A model generated the notes under the pieces. That model did no database searches, had not been told where the DNA came from, and saw only the letters and a list, made by a program, of their open reading frames with translations. Shown here one piece after another: positions 1 through 9,329 of a DNA stretch of 18,315 nt. A program made the translations under genes and the position numbers. The stretch spans positions 1-18,315 of the forward strand of contig VERC01000012.1 of NCBI GenBank assembly GCA_018882825.1, in the 5' to 3' direction. Origin of the DNA: Acidimicrobiia bacterium (lineage in GTDB: Bacteria; Actinomycetota; Acidimicrobiia; Acidimicrobiales; Acidimicrobilacustridaceae). The stretch's first letter is position 1. Each line of letters begins with the position of its first letter.

Positions 1-3000
1 TGCCAACATCGAGTGGCAGTTCCCCGGTCGGGTGGTGACGGTGGCCCTCGGGCCCGACGCCGGACTCGGCACGTGGGAGACCGATCGCCTCACGTGGGCC
101 GTCTACGACGAGTTGGCGGCACGCTCCGCCCGCTACGGCCAACCGGTCGACGCCGTCCGGGCCCGGGCCATCGCCGATCTCTTCGACAGTTACACGTTGC
201 GCCGGCCCACCATGATCCGCGGGTGGGAGCGGGGCTCCGATCAGTTGGTGGGTGGTCGTCCCGTCCCCGACGCACAACGCTGGCAGCCCGATCTGTGGCG
301 TGCCGTGCGCGACCGACTCGGCGGACGCAGCGACGTCGAGGCCATGGGAGAGATGCTCCGACGTCTGCGTGATGGCGAGATGACGGCAGCGCCCTCACGA
401 CTCGTCGTGTTCGGCCTCGCTGCGCTGCCACCGCCGCATCTCGAACTGCTCGGGGCGTTGTCGGTGGCGTGTGACGTGCACGTGTTCGCGCCGGTTCCCT
501 CGGGAACCCGCTGGCGTCGCCTGATCGATCGCCTGCCCCCCGCACTTCAACTACCGGTCCCGCGCGACGAGTCGTCGATGTTCGTGCTCGATGGACACCC
601 GCTGGTCACCGAGTGGGGTCGGGCCGCGGCCGAGGCCCACGCCCTGCTGCACGCCACCGCCGTCGGTGCCGGAGCGACGGTCACCGTCCTTCCCGATGAG
701 CGGTCGTTCGCCACCGACACCCTGCTGCATCGACTGCAGTACGGCATCGTCACCGACACCGCGCCACCGGGCGCACCTCGCCGTGGTGCCGCCGACGACC
801 GCATGGTGATGTCTGCCGACGACGACAGTGTCCGGTGGCTGCAGTGCTACGGCGCGGCCCGTCAGGTCGAGGTACTGCGCGACGCCATCCTCCACCTGCT
901 GGCCGAGACGGAGGACGATGGATCGCCCCGCTACGCACCGCGCGACATCGCCATCCTCACCCCCGACATCGTCCGTTACGCGCCGCTGGTCGAGGCCACC
1001 TTCGCCGGCGACGCCGCCCATGGCGTCACCGCCGTGCCTCTCGAGGTCGCCGATCGCACCCTGCGACAGGACAACCCGCTGGTCGACGCGCTCCTCCAGT
1101 TGTTCGATCTCACCGAGGGACGCTTCCGCGTCACCGATCTGCTCCGGTTCGCCGGCCTGCCGGTCGTGGCTCGCCGCTTCGGGCTCGACGCCACCGATCT
1201 CGAGCGGATCGCCACATGGATCGATGCGACCAACGTGCGTTGGGGCATCGACGGCCATGATCTCGAACGCTTCGGTGTGCCCGCCGTGTACGACGCCTTC
1301 ACCTGGCGTTGGGCGCTCGATCAGTTGTTGCTGGGCGCGGCCGTGCCCGACGGAGCCGCCCGACTCGGGCTCGGTGAGGTACCGCCGTTCCCCGGTATCG
1401 AGGGTGACGGTCTGCTCGTCGCCGGACGTTTCGCCGATCTGGTGCGCGCTGTCGCCGCCGCCGTCGCTCGTCTCACCACTGCGGCCCCGGTGGCCGAGTG
1501 GTGCGCGGGTGTGGGCGAGAGCATCGGGTCGCTGTTCCGACCCGGTCCCGACGATGCGTGGACGGTCCGTGCCGTGGAGCGTGCACTGTCCGACCTGACC
1601 GACGACGCCGAGTCGGTGCCGGTCACGGACGAGCGCGTCGTCGAGCCCGGTCAGTTGCTGGCTCTGACCCGGGTGAAGTTGGAGTCCGGATCGGGTCGGG
1701 CCCGGTTCGGGACAGGTGCGGTCACCCTCTCCTCGTTGACTGCCCAGCGCGGTGTGCCGTTCCGGGTGGTGTGTCTGCTCGGGCTCGACAGCGAAGCGGG
1801 GGTCATCGCCTCGGCCGAGAATCTCCTCGCCGCCCGGCCCTGCATCGGCGACCGTGATCCGCGCACCGAACAGCGCGCGCAACTGCTCGATGCCGTGCTC
1901 GCCGCGGGTGATCGACTCATCGTGTGCAGCAACGGCCACGACGTGCGCACCAACACCGAACTGCCGCCGGTGGCGTTGCTGGCCGATCTGCTCGACGTGA
2001 TCGACGCCACGGCCGTCGCCGCCGACGGTCGTCCGGCCAGTCGGGCGCTGGCCATCGCCCATCCCCGCCAGTCATGGTCCGAGGTGTCGTTCCTCCCCGG
2101 CACGCTCGGCGTGGACGGCCCGTGGGGATTCGACACCGGCGCGCTGGCCGCCGTGCGGGCCCGCGACCACCAGTCGCAGGCATCGGCGTTCCTCCCCGAA
2201 CCGCTCGGTCCGGTTCCCGACGACGGTCTCGGTCGGCGAGTGACGGTCGACGAGTTGGTGCGGGCCGTCACCGAACCGGTTCGGGCCTTCCTCTCCCGAC
2301 GACTCGGCGTGTCGCTGGTCGACACCGAGGTCGGCGTCGATGACGATTCCATCCCCCTCACCCTCGGTGATTCGGAGCAGTCGTCACTCGAGCGGTGGTT
2401 GCTGGCCGAGCGTCTGCAGATGGGGAGCGGCTGGACCGTCGACGATCTCGATGAACGACTCGATGTGGCCCGCCGACGCGGCATCGTTCCTCCCGGTGAA
2501 CTGGGCGATGCTCCGCTCGATCAGGCCGCGCATCGGGTCGATTCGGTGGTGGCGCTGGCCGCGGGCTGTCTCGATCTCGACACTCCGGCCGAATCGATTC
2601 CCGTCCGGGTCGAGGTGACGACCACCGGATCCCCGCCCGTACTCATCGAGGGCACCATCGGAGGTGTGCACGATGACGTCGTGCTCGACCTGCGTGTCTC
2701 GCGCATCCGCCCGGCGGTGTTGCTCGGCGCGTGGTTGCATGTCGCTCTGCTGGTGTGCACCGATCCTTCCCGGTACTGGCAGGTCCTGCTCGTCGGCCGA
2801 CCCGGATCCGACACCAAGGGCGGCTCGGCGGCCGAGTTCGTCACCCACGACGTCCACCTGATCGACCCCGAACGCGCTCGGGCCGTGGTCGACTTCGCCG
2901 TCGACATGTGGCGTCGTTCGCAGTGCGACGCGTTGCCCTTCTTCCCCGCCACCTCTCGAGCCGTGCACGACGGTGACGTCCGCAAGGCCAAGTCGCTGTG

Positions 3001-3214
3001 GCATGACGGTTTCAATGGCTACGGGGATCGTCTCGACCGGTGGGTCCGACTCGTCTTCGATCTCCCCTTCGATGAACTGGCCGCCCTCGAGCGCCGGTCC
3101 GACGAACCGGGCGACGATCCTCGCCTTCGGTGGTGGGCCGATCGGGTGTGGTCGCTGTTCGACGACACCTGTCATTCCGGTTCGGCCATCGACGAGTCGG
3201 CGGAGGATCGATGA
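1..3214 (+). CDS. recC: RecBCD subunit RecC (exodeoxyribonuclease V gamma), 5' end outside window
   Basis: RecC is the subunit of the RecBCD double-strand-break repair machine that carries an inactive helicase fold and, in E. coli, scans for Chi. The frame is open from base 2 (first residues ANIEWQFPGR) to TGA 3212-3214, giving about 1070 residues. Known RecC proteins are about 1100 aa, so only a few dozen N-terminal residues are missing. Recognisable RecC blocks are DIAILTPDIVRYAPL (about nt 945-990), DRTLRQDNPLVDALLQLFDL (about 1050-1110), IDATNVRWGID (about 1220-1250) and QRGVPFRVVCLLGLDS (about 1745-1790). Each resembles an E. coli RecC segment such as MRSIPFRVVCLLGM. The ATG at 32 lies inside the conserved region and is not the start. 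The stop overlaps the recB start codon as ATGA. Identification is secure; the 5' end and promoter cannot be seen. Confidence 0.95.
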   Translation, partial: ANIEWQFPGRVVTVALGPDAGLGTWETDRLTWAVYDELAARSARYGQPVDAVRARAIADLFDSYTLRRPTMIRGWERGSDQLVGGRPVPDAQRWQPDLWRAVRDRLGGRSDVEAMGEMLRRLRDGEMTAAPSRLVVFGLAALPPPHLELLGALSVACDVHVFAPVPSGTRWRRLIDRLPPALQLPVPRDESSMFVLDGHPLVTEWGRAAAEAHALLHATAVGAGATVTVLPDERSFATDTLLHRLQYGIVTDTAPPGAPRRGAADDRMVMSADDDSVRWLQCYGAARQVEVLRDAILHLLAETEDDGSPRYAPRDIAILTPDIVRYAPLVEATFAGDAAHGVTAVPLEVADRTLRQDNPLVDALLQLFDLTEGRFRVTDLLRFAGLPVVARRFGLDATDLERIATWIDATNVRWGIDGHDLERFGVPAVYDAFTWRWALDQLLLGAAVPDGAARLGLGEVPPFPGIEGDGLLVAGRFADLVRAVAAAVARLTTAAPVAEWCAGVGESIGSLFRPGPDDAWTVRAVERALSDLTDDAESVPVTDERVVEPGQLLALTRVKLESGSGRARFGTGAVTLSSLTAQRGVPFRVVCLLGLDSEAGVIASAENLLAARPCIGDRDPRTEQRAQLLDAVLAAGDRLIVCSNGHDVRTNTELPPVALLADLLDVIDATAVAADGRPASRALAIAHPRQSWSEVSFLPGTLGVDGPWGFDTGALAAVRARDHQSQASAFLPEPLGPVPDDGLGRRVTVDELVRAVTEPVRAFLSRRLGVSLVDTEVGVDDDSIPLTLGDSEQSSLERWLLAERLQMGSGWTVDDLDERLDVARRRGIVPPGELGDAPLDQAAHRVDSVVALAAGCLDLDTPAESIPVRVEVTTTGSPPVLIEGTIGGVHDDVVLDLRVSRIRPAVLLGAWLHVALLVCTDPSRYWQVLLVGRPGSDTKGGSAAEFVTHDVHLIDPERARAVVDFAVDMWRRSQCDALPFFPATSRAVHDGDVRKAKSLWHDGFNGYGDRLDRWVRLVFDLPFDELAALERRSDEPGDDPRLRWWADRVWSLFDDTCHSGSAIDESAEDR

Positions 3215-6200
3215 ACGACGACTCGCCTCCCTTCGTCCTGGCCGAAGGGCTCGAACACGACCTGATGGTGCTCGAAGCATCGGCCGGCACCGGAAAGACC
3301 TTCGCCCTGGCCGCACTGTCCACCCTCGCCATCGGTCGCGGTCGGGCTCGCATAGGTGAACTGTGCGTCGCCACCTTCACCGAGGCCGCCACCGCCGAGC
3401 TGCGGGGCCGGCTCCGTGACCGGATGGCCCGTGCCGTGACCTTCCTCGACACCGAGTTCGACCGCGAGCCGGTCGACGATCTCGAACGCATCATGGCGAC
3501 CCTCGACGGGCCGTCACGGGCCGAGTGGCTGGTTCGGTTGCGTCAGGCGGTGCGCGACTTCGACACCGCGTCGATCACCACCATCCACGGGTTCTGCTCC
3601 CGGGTCATCGGTTCGGTGGCTGGCGCCGATGCCGGCCTGCGACTCACCGCCGATGCCGACGACGTCGATGAGGTCGTGCGCGACGCGATCCTCTCCCGGC
3701 TCGATGATCCCGCGGCGCTGTCCATCGACCATGGCCGTCTGCTCGAAGGAGTGCGGTTGGCGTTGTCGTTGCCCGCCGCTCGGTTCGACGTGATCGAACC
3801 GGACGATCCCGATCTCGTCCCCGGCGATCGCGCCCGCGTGGCCCGGGCCGAGCACATCGCCGAGGTCGCCGAGGTGGTGACGGCCTGTTGTGCCGAGGTG
3901 CGTCGTCGCCGGAGGGCCCGGGCGGTGCGCACCTTCGACGACCTGCTGGCCGACACCCGCCGACTGCTCACCGGTCCGGAGGCCCCGTCGATCGCCACCG
4001 AACTGCGTCGTCGGTTCCGCGTCGTGCTCATCGACGAGTTCCAGGACACCGATCAGGTGCAGTGGGACATCCTGCGGTGCGCCTTTGTCGAGCCCGTCGA
4101 TGACGCGCCCACCACCACGGTCGTGGTCGTGGGCGATCCCAAGCAGTCGATCTACCGCTTCCGTTCCGCCGAGCTCTCGGCCTATCTGGCCGCCCGCGAC
4201 CGGGCCCGGGCCGACGGCGGAGTGGTGGTGTCGCTCACCACCAACCATCGCAGCGATCAGGTGCTGCTCGACGGCCTCAACGCCTTGTTCGACGGCTTCA
4301 CCTTCGGCGACGAGCGCATCACCTACCAGACCGTCATCGGTGTCGATCCCGACGGCGCCCCCCGACTGCGTGGCGCCGGGCGGGCCACCGTCGAGTTCCG
4401 TTCACCCGATCGGTCGAAGACCTTGGCCGACGACGTGCGACGTGCCGTGACCGACGACGTGTGCGATGTGGTCGTCGATCTCCTGTCCGGCCCCGAGGTG
4501 CGCACCGACGGCGGATGGGAGCCGCTGGTTCCCTCCGACATCGGCGTCCTGGTGTCGCGCAACGCCGAGGCCCTCGAGCTCGCCGCGGCCCTGCGGGCCC
4601 GGAACGTGCCGGCAGTGGCCTCGTCGGGCGACAACGTCCTCGGCAGTCCGGCCGCCGCGCAATGGCGGATGCTCCTGCACGCGCTCGACCGACCCTCGGC
4701 GGGTGGCACCGTGCGTCTGGCTGCGCTGTCATGGTTCGACACGCTCACCGCCGCCGATCTGGCCGCCCTCGACGACGATCAGACACTGGGTGACGGTGAT
4801 GCGTTGGCCGGTCTCTTCGACCGCTACCGGGGCTGGTCACGACTGCTCATCGAGGACGGACTGCCCTCGCTGCTGAGCGCGCTGCGGGCTCATGGTCTGT
4901 CGCAGCGCGTGTTGTCCCGTTCCGGTGGTGAGCGTGATCTCACCGATCTCGAGCACATCGCCGAACTGCTCCAGACACGGACCGGGGGACGACCGACCTC
5001 GGCCGGCACCCTGCTCGAGATCCTCGACGAACTGGCCGACGCCAGCAGTGAGGAGGAGACCCGGGCCGAGTTGTACGACCGACGCATCGATCGTGACGAC
5101 GACACCGTGCGCATCATGACGGTGCACAAGGCCAAGGGCCTGCAGTTCAAGGTCGTCCTCGTTCCCTCGCTGTGGAGCGCGCGACAGAAGCGTCGGAACC
5201 GGATCGCCCACGCCGCGATCGGCGGGGAGCGTCGGATCGACCTCGATTACGTCGTGGGTCCTGACGATCCGAGCTTCGACCGGGTGTACCGGGCGTCGCT
5301 CGACGAGGAAGCCGGGGAGGAGCGCCGGAAGTTGTACGTGGCCCTGACCCGCGCCGAACATCGACTCGTCGTCTGGTATCCGCAGGCCTACACCTGGAGT
5401 GGCGGCAAGCCCGTCGCTCTGCGGGAACTCCTCACTCACGCGGCCGAGACGACGGTCAAGAAGTTCGATCCGACCCGCCTCGTCGAACGCGCCGGTCCTC
5501 ATCTCGGGTTCGTCGACGCCCCTCCCGCGTCCCACGGACGTTCGCTCGCCCCCATCGAACCCACCGAACGTCGATTGGCCACGGCCACCGCGCCCGACAT
5601 CGATCGCCAATGGCGACAGTGGTCCTTCACCGGCGTGACCCGAGTGCTCGACGACGACCGGGGCGCGGCCGTCCCCTTCGTCGGCGGTGGGTTCGACGAG
5701 CCTGCCGTCACCGAGGAGATCGACGTGGAACTCGTCGACGCCGCGCTGCCCTTGCGCACCATGACCGGCGGTCGGGACTTCGGTGTACTGGTGCACGAGA
5801 TCCTCGAACGCACCGACTTCGCCGTTCCCGACGACGAGCTGGTCGCCGCGCTGCGCGACGAGTGCGGTCGTTCTCTGCACCATCGCTCGGTGCGTGGTGT
5901 CGATCCCGATCGACTGGCCGCCGGACTGGCCGTGGCCCTGCGCGCTCCACTCGGTGGTCCGCTCGGCGAACGTCCACTCACCCATCTCACCCGTCGACAG
6001 CGACTCGACGAACTGCACTTCGACCTGCCCCTGGCCCGGTTCGACGTCGCCGACATCGCCACCGCGGTACTCGGGCATCTCCCCGACCACGACCCCTTCC
6101 GCCCGTGGTTCGAGTCGGCCACCACCCGTCATCTGCCCGTCGAGGGGATGCTCACCGGGTCGATCGATCTCGTCGCCCGCACCACCATCGACGGACGCGA

Positions 6201-6531
6201 TCGGTACTGGCTGGCCGACTACAAGACCAACGTCATCGCCGACGGCATCGACTTCGACGACGTCGATCTCGTCGCCGAGATGATCCGCGACGACTACGTA
6301 CTCCAATCGACTCTCTACCAGGTCGCGCTCCATCGATTCCTGCGCTGGCGTCTCGGCGACCGTCACGACCCGGCCACCGACCTTCTCGGATCGGCCTACC
6401 TGTTCGTCCGGGGCATGGATCCGTCGCGTCCGGCCCACGACACCCGCGGCGTGCACTGGTGGGCGCTCCCTCCTGCGGCGCTCGACGCGCTCGATGCCCT
6501 GTTCGCCACCGCTCGGGTCGATGTCGCATGA
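3211..6531 (+). CDS. recB: RecBCD subunit RecB (helicase-nuclease, exodeoxyribonuclease V beta)
   Basis: RecB supplies the 3'-5' SF1A motor and the only nuclease of RecBCD. The 1106-aa product has the full UvrD-like motif set: Walker A EASAGTGKT ending at residue 30, DEFQDTD near 274-280, GDPKQSIYRFR from 308, VHKAKGLQF from 638 and LYVALTRAEHR from 708. The C-terminal nuclease domain looks intact: H862 (LVHEILE), D986 (GSIDLV), D1003 and K1005 (ADYKTN), matching E. coli H956, D1067, D1080 and K1082. The D-to-DYK gap is 17 residues against 13 in E. coli. It ends with the usual LQSTLYQVALHRFL and YLFVRGM blocks. I chose ATG 3211, which overlaps the recC stop (ATGA) and puts Walker A where the family has it; the frame is open further upstream inside recC. 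Its own stop overlaps the recD ATG in the same way. Confidence 0.97.
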   Translation: MNDDSPPFVLAEGLEHDLMVLEASAGTGKTFALAALSTLAIGRGRARIGELCVATFTEAATAELRGRLRDRMARAVTFLDTEFDREPVDDLERIMATLDGPSRAEWLVRLRQAVRDFDTASITTIHGFCSRVIGSVAGADAGLRLTADADDVDEVVRDAILSRLDDPAALSIDHGRLLEGVRLALSLPAARFDVIEPDDPDLVPGDRARVARAEHIAEVAEVVTACCAEVRRRRRARAVRTFDDLLADTRRLLTGPEAPSIATELRRRFRVVLIDEFQDTDQVQWDILRCAFVEPVDDAPTTTVVVVGDPKQSIYRFRSAELSAYLAARDRARADGGVVVSLTTNHRSDQVLLDGLNALFDGFTFGDERITYQTVIGVDPDGAPRLRGAGRATVEFRSPDRSKTLADDVRRAVTDDVCDVVVDLLSGPEVRTDGGWEPLVPSDIGVLVSRNAEALELAAALRARNVPAVASSGDNVLGSPAAAQWRMLLHALDRPSAGGTVRLAALSWFDTLTAADLAALDDDQTLGDGDALAGLFDRYRGWSRLLIEDGLPSLLSALRAHGLSQRVLSRSGGERDLTDLEHIAELLQTRTGGRPTSAGTLLEILDELADASSEEETRAELYDRRIDRDDDTVRIMTVHKAKGLQFKVVLVPSLWSARQKRRNRIAHAAIGGERRIDLDYVVGPDDPSFDRVYRASLDEEAGEERRKLYVALTRAEHRLVVWYPQAYTWSGGKPVALRELLTHAAETTVKKFDPTRLVERAGPHLGFVDAPPASHGRSLAPIEPTERRLATATAPDIDRQWRQWSFTGVTRVLDDDRGAAVPFVGGGFDEPAVTEEIDVELVDAALPLRTMTGGRDFGVLVHEILERTDFAVPDDELVAALRDECGRSLHHRSVRGVDPDRLAAGLAVALRAPLGGPLGERPLTHLTRRQRLDELHFDLPLARFDVADIATAVLGHLPDHDPFRPWFESATTRHLPVEGMLTGSIDLVARTTIDGRDRYWLADYKTNVIADGIDFDDVDLVAEMIRDDYVLQSTLYQVALHRFLRWRLGDRHDPATDLLGSAYLFVRGMDPSRPAHDTRGVHWWALPPAALDALDALFATARVDVA

Positions 6532-8426
6532 CCGACACCTTCTCGCTCCTCGCGCCCTGGCAGGACCTCGGTGTGCTCGACGTCTCCGACGTGCACCTGG
6601 CCGCCACGCTGGCCCGACTCGGCGGACTCGAGACCGACACCGGCGCCGATGCGGCGCTGCTCCCCGTCGTGCTCGCTGCCGCGCTGGCGGCCCGGGGCCC
6701 TCGCCATGGTCACGTGTGTCTCGATCTGCGCACCGTGCGCACCAACGTCGCCTTCGAGACCGAGCCGGGTGCCGACGATGCCGGCCTCGCCGCCCTCGAC
6801 GAACTGCCGTGGCCGACCCACGGCGACTGGGTGCGGGCACTCGCCGAGTCGTCGCTCGTGGAGGTGGTCGATCGACCCTCGGTGGCCGGTCCGGAGCGGC
6901 CGATGGTGCTCGACGGGACTCTTCTCTATCTGTCGCGCTATCGGCACTACGAGTCGCAGGTGGCCGAGGCGCTCCTGGACCGGTCCGATGCCTACGCCGA
7001 GCCCCTCACCGTGTCGGCCCAACGGCGCGACGAACTCCTCGACCAGCTCGATCCCTCCGAGGAACAGCGCCGGGCCGCGCTGGTGGGGGCCACCCGGGCG
7101 TTGGGAGTGGTGCTCGGTGGGCCGGGCACCGGCAAGACCCACACCATCGCCACCATCCTCGCCCTGCTCCTCGATGCCGCCCCGGACCGTTTCCGCATCG
7201 CGCTGGCTGCTCCCACCGGCAAGGCCGCCGCCCGCATGGGCGAGAGCATCACCCGGGTCGCCACCGAACTGCGAGCCACCGACCTGACCGACGCCGTCCG
7301 GCTGGCCGACCGCATGATCGAGGTGGCGGCCACGCCACTCACCCTGCATCGGTTGCTCGGTCACAACCCGGGTCGGGGGACGTGGCGGCATGACCATGCC
7401 AACCCGCTGGTGCACGACGTGGTGATCGTGGACGAGACCTCGATGGTGTCGTTGCCGATGATGGCCCGGCTGCTCGACGCCGTGCGTCCCGATGCCCGAC
7501 TGGTGCTGGTCGGCGATCCCGGTCAGCTGGCCAGTGTCGAGGCCGGGTCGGTGTTGTCCGACATCGCCGCCGGCGCAGTCGCCGGGGAGGGAACCACCGA
7601 TCGACCGTTGGCCGAGTGCATCATCGAACTCACCGAGAGTTACCGGTTCCCCCGTGAGTCTCCTGTCGGACGATTCGCCGCCGCCGTGCGCCGCGGTGAC
7701 GCAGCCGATGCGCTCGAGGTGTTGGCCGACTCGACGGCGGACACCGACGCGGACACGGACACGAGCATGGGCGACGACAGCGGCGTGCGCATCGGTTGGC
7801 ACGAGGTCAGTGCCGATCGACGCGAGGCTGTCGCCGTGCTCGCCGATCTGGCGCTTCCCGCCGTGCGGCGCCTGCACGAGGCCGCCGTCATCGGTGATGC
7901 CACCGCTGCGCTCGCCGTGCTCGACGAGCAGCGGGTGCTGTGCGCTCACCGGCTCGGTCCGTTCGGGATCGGTCGCTGGAACCGTCAGTTCGAGGAGTGG
8001 CTGGGCACCGGCGGCGTGCGGACGAACGGGTTCTACCCCGGTCGGCCGGTGCTGGTCACGGCCAACGACGCCACCCGCCGACTGTTCAACGGTGATCTCG
8101 GTGTGGTGGTGAACGACGACGGTGTCGAGCAGGTCGTGTTCGGCACACCCCGGCACCTACGGCGCTTCGCGCCCTCACAACTCGAGGCCGTCGAGACGGT
8201 GCACGCCATGACCATCCACAAGAGTCAGGGTTCGGAGTTCGACCACGTGATCGTGATCCTCCCCCCGGCGACGTCGCGACTGGCCACTCGCGAACTGCTC
8301 TACACCGCGGTCACGCGCGCCCGACGCACCGTCACCCTCGTGGGATCGGCCGATGCCATCGCCGCGGCGATCGGGCGTCGGGTCGAACGGGCCAGCGGTC
8401 TCGCCACCCGACTCTGGACCGACTGA
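6528..8426 (+). CDS. recD: RecBCD subunit RecD (5'-3' helicase, exodeoxyribonuclease V alpha)
   Basis: RecD is the SF1B 5'-3' motor of RecBCD. The 632-aa product has Walker A GGPGTGKT at residues 197-204, Walker B DETSM from D302, VGDPGQL shortly after, the C-terminal IHKSQGSEFD motif (K565) and YTAVTRAR with the arginine at 597. About 190 residues precede the motor, as expected for the domain that contacts RecB/RecC. The start ATG 6528 overlaps the recB TGA (ATGA), indicating translational coupling and 1:1 supply of subunits. An unusual acidic Asp/Thr-rich stretch (DSTADTDADTDTSMGDD, about nt 7728-7780) lies between the helicase halves and probably forms a disordered loop. All key motifs are present, so the protein should be active. 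Confidence 0.96.
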   Translation: MTDTFSLLAPWQDLGVLDVSDVHLAATLARLGGLETDTGADAALLPVVLAAALAARGPRHGHVCLDLRTVRTNVAFETEPGADDAGLAALDELPWPTHGDWVRALAESSLVEVVDRPSVAGPERPMVLDGTLLYLSRYRHYESQVAEALLDRSDAYAEPLTVSAQRRDELLDQLDPSEEQRRAALVGATRALGVVLGGPGTGKTHTIATILALLLDAAPDRFRIALAAPTGKAAARMGESITRVATELRATDLTDAVRLADRMIEVAATPLTLHRLLGHNPGRGTWRHDHANPLVHDVVIVDETSMVSLPMMARLLDAVRPDARLVLVGDPGQLASVEAGSVLSDIAAGAVAGEGTTDRPLAECIIELTESYRFPRESPVGRFAAAVRRGDAADALEVLADSTADTDADTDTSMGDDSGVRIGWHEVSADRREAVAVLADLALPAVRRLHEAAVIGDATAALAVLDEQRVLCAHRLGPFGIGRWNRQFEEWLGTGGVRTNGFYPGRPVLVTANDATRRLFNGDLGVVVNDDGVEQVVFGTPRHLRRFAPSQLEAVETVHAMTIHKSQGSEFDHVIVILPPATSRLATRELLYTAVTRARRTVTLVGSADAIAAAIGRRVERASGLATRLWTD

Positions 8427-8446
8427 TCCCGCCCGCGTCGATCGAC

Positions 8447-8452
8447 GATGCT
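8447..8452 (+). promoter_or_regulatory. Candidate -10 element (GATGCT), leaderless start of the amidase
   Basis: GATGCT ends 7 nt before the A of the amidase ATG, which would make the transcript start at the start codon itself. No Shine-Dalgarno sequence is visible in front of this gene, which supports a leaderless mRNA. No clear -35 box is seen. Related hexamers precede other genes in the window. The gene may also be read from the recCBD transcript. Confidence 0.3.
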
Positions 8453-8458
8453 GGGGTC

Positions 8459-9328
8459 ATGACGACATCGGTCCGCCGCTCGATCGTGCTCGCCGTCGTG
8501 GTCCTGCTCGCGTCGGTCACCGGGTGCACATCCTCGACCGACGACCGATCGTCGGTCGACCCGGCCGCGTCGATCGAGCGTGGCGGCGACCCGCCGGCAG
8601 CGGCGGAACCCTCGGCCCCGACGCCGCCCACCGCGCCCACTGCGACAACCACGGAGCCGTCGTCACCACTCGTCGGACGCACCATCGTCCTCGATCCCGG
8701 TCACGCCGGGGGCAACGCCACCCATGCCGCCGAGATCTCCCGAGAGGTGTTCATCGGCACCGGCTGGAAGGCCTGCGACACGTCCGGTACCCAGACCCAC
8801 GGCGGTTATCCCGAGCACGTCCACAACTGGGACGTGGCCCGGCGAACCGAGGCCCTGCTGCGCGCCGCCGGAGCCGAGGTCGTCCTGACCCGCACCGACG
8901 ACGACCGCTGGGGTCCGTGCATCGACGAACGGGCCCGCATCGGCAACGACGCCGCCGCCGATGCGGTGGTGTCGATCCACGCCGACGGCGGCCCCGACGG
9001 CGGACGGGGCTTCCACGTCCTGCATCCCACGGCGGTCACGCCCCAGAGCGCGGCCATCGCCGAACCGTCGAGGCGTCTGGCCATCGCCGTGCGCGACGCC
9101 TTCGGCCGTATCACCGGGATGCCGACCTCGACGTATCTGGGATCCTCCGGCCTCATGCCCCGGGGCGATCTGGGTGGCCTGAACCTGTCGACGGTGCCGA
9201 AGGTGTTCCTCGAGGCGGGGAACATGCGCAACGCCACCGACGCCGCTCTGTTGTCCGATCCCGGGTTCCGGCAGGCCGAGGCCGAGGCGATCGTGACCGG
9301 GCTCGTCGTCTTCCTCGGCGGCGGCTGA
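8459..9328 (+). CDS. N-acetylmuramoyl-L-alanine amidase (Amidase_3), Rv3717-like lipoprotein
   Basis: This is a zinc amidase that cleaves the bond between N-acetylmuramic acid and the L-alanine of the stem peptide, acting outside the membrane. The 289-aa product begins with a signal peptide and lipobox (VTGC, Cys23), then a Pro/Ala/Thr-rich linker to about residue 70, then the Amidase_3 domain. Predicted zinc ligands are H82 (LDPGHAGG), E119 (YPEHVHNWD) and H174 (VSIHADGG); the catalytic Glu is E252 (FLEAGNMRN). C106 (KACDTSG) and C154 (GPCIDERA) sit where mycobacterial Rv3717 has its cysteine pair, and GYPEH, GPCxDER and GRGFHV are near-signature matches to that protein. It lies 32 nt after recD and may be co-transcribed, although a leaderless promoter is possible. 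Membrane anchoring through Cys23 is inferred from the lipobox. Confidence 0.92.
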   Translation: MTTSVRRSIVLAVVVLLASVTGCTSSTDDRSSVDPAASIERGGDPPAAAEPSAPTPPTAPTATTTEPSSPLVGRTIVLDPGHAGGNATHAAEISREVFIGTGWKACDTSGTQTHGGYPEHVHNWDVARRTEALLRAAGAEVVLTRTDDDRWGPCIDERARIGNDAAADAVVSIHADGGPDGGRGFHVLHPTAVTPQSAAIAEPSRRLAIAVRDAFGRITGMPTSTYLGSSGLMPRGDLGGLNLSTVPKVFLEAGNMRNATDAALLSDPGFRQAEAEAIVTGLVVFLGGG

Positions 9329-9329
9329 C

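Noticed and set aside
32..34. ATG at 32 as the recC start
   Set aside because: The frame is open to the window edge and the residues before it (NIEWQFPGR) already look like conserved RecC sequence.
551..2062. 503-aa open frame antisense to recC
   Set aside because: No family resemblance, poor codon composition, and it lies entirely opposite a well-conserved gene; long antisense frames are expected at this GC content.
4837..6840. 667-aa open frame antisense to recB and recD
   Set aside because: It crosses the recB/recD junction, shows no recognisable domain and is Arg/Gly-rich as antisense frames of GC-rich genes usually are.
6396..8156. 586-aa open frame antisense to recD
   Set aside because: Same reasons: the sense strand carries every RecD motif and the antisense product resembles nothing.
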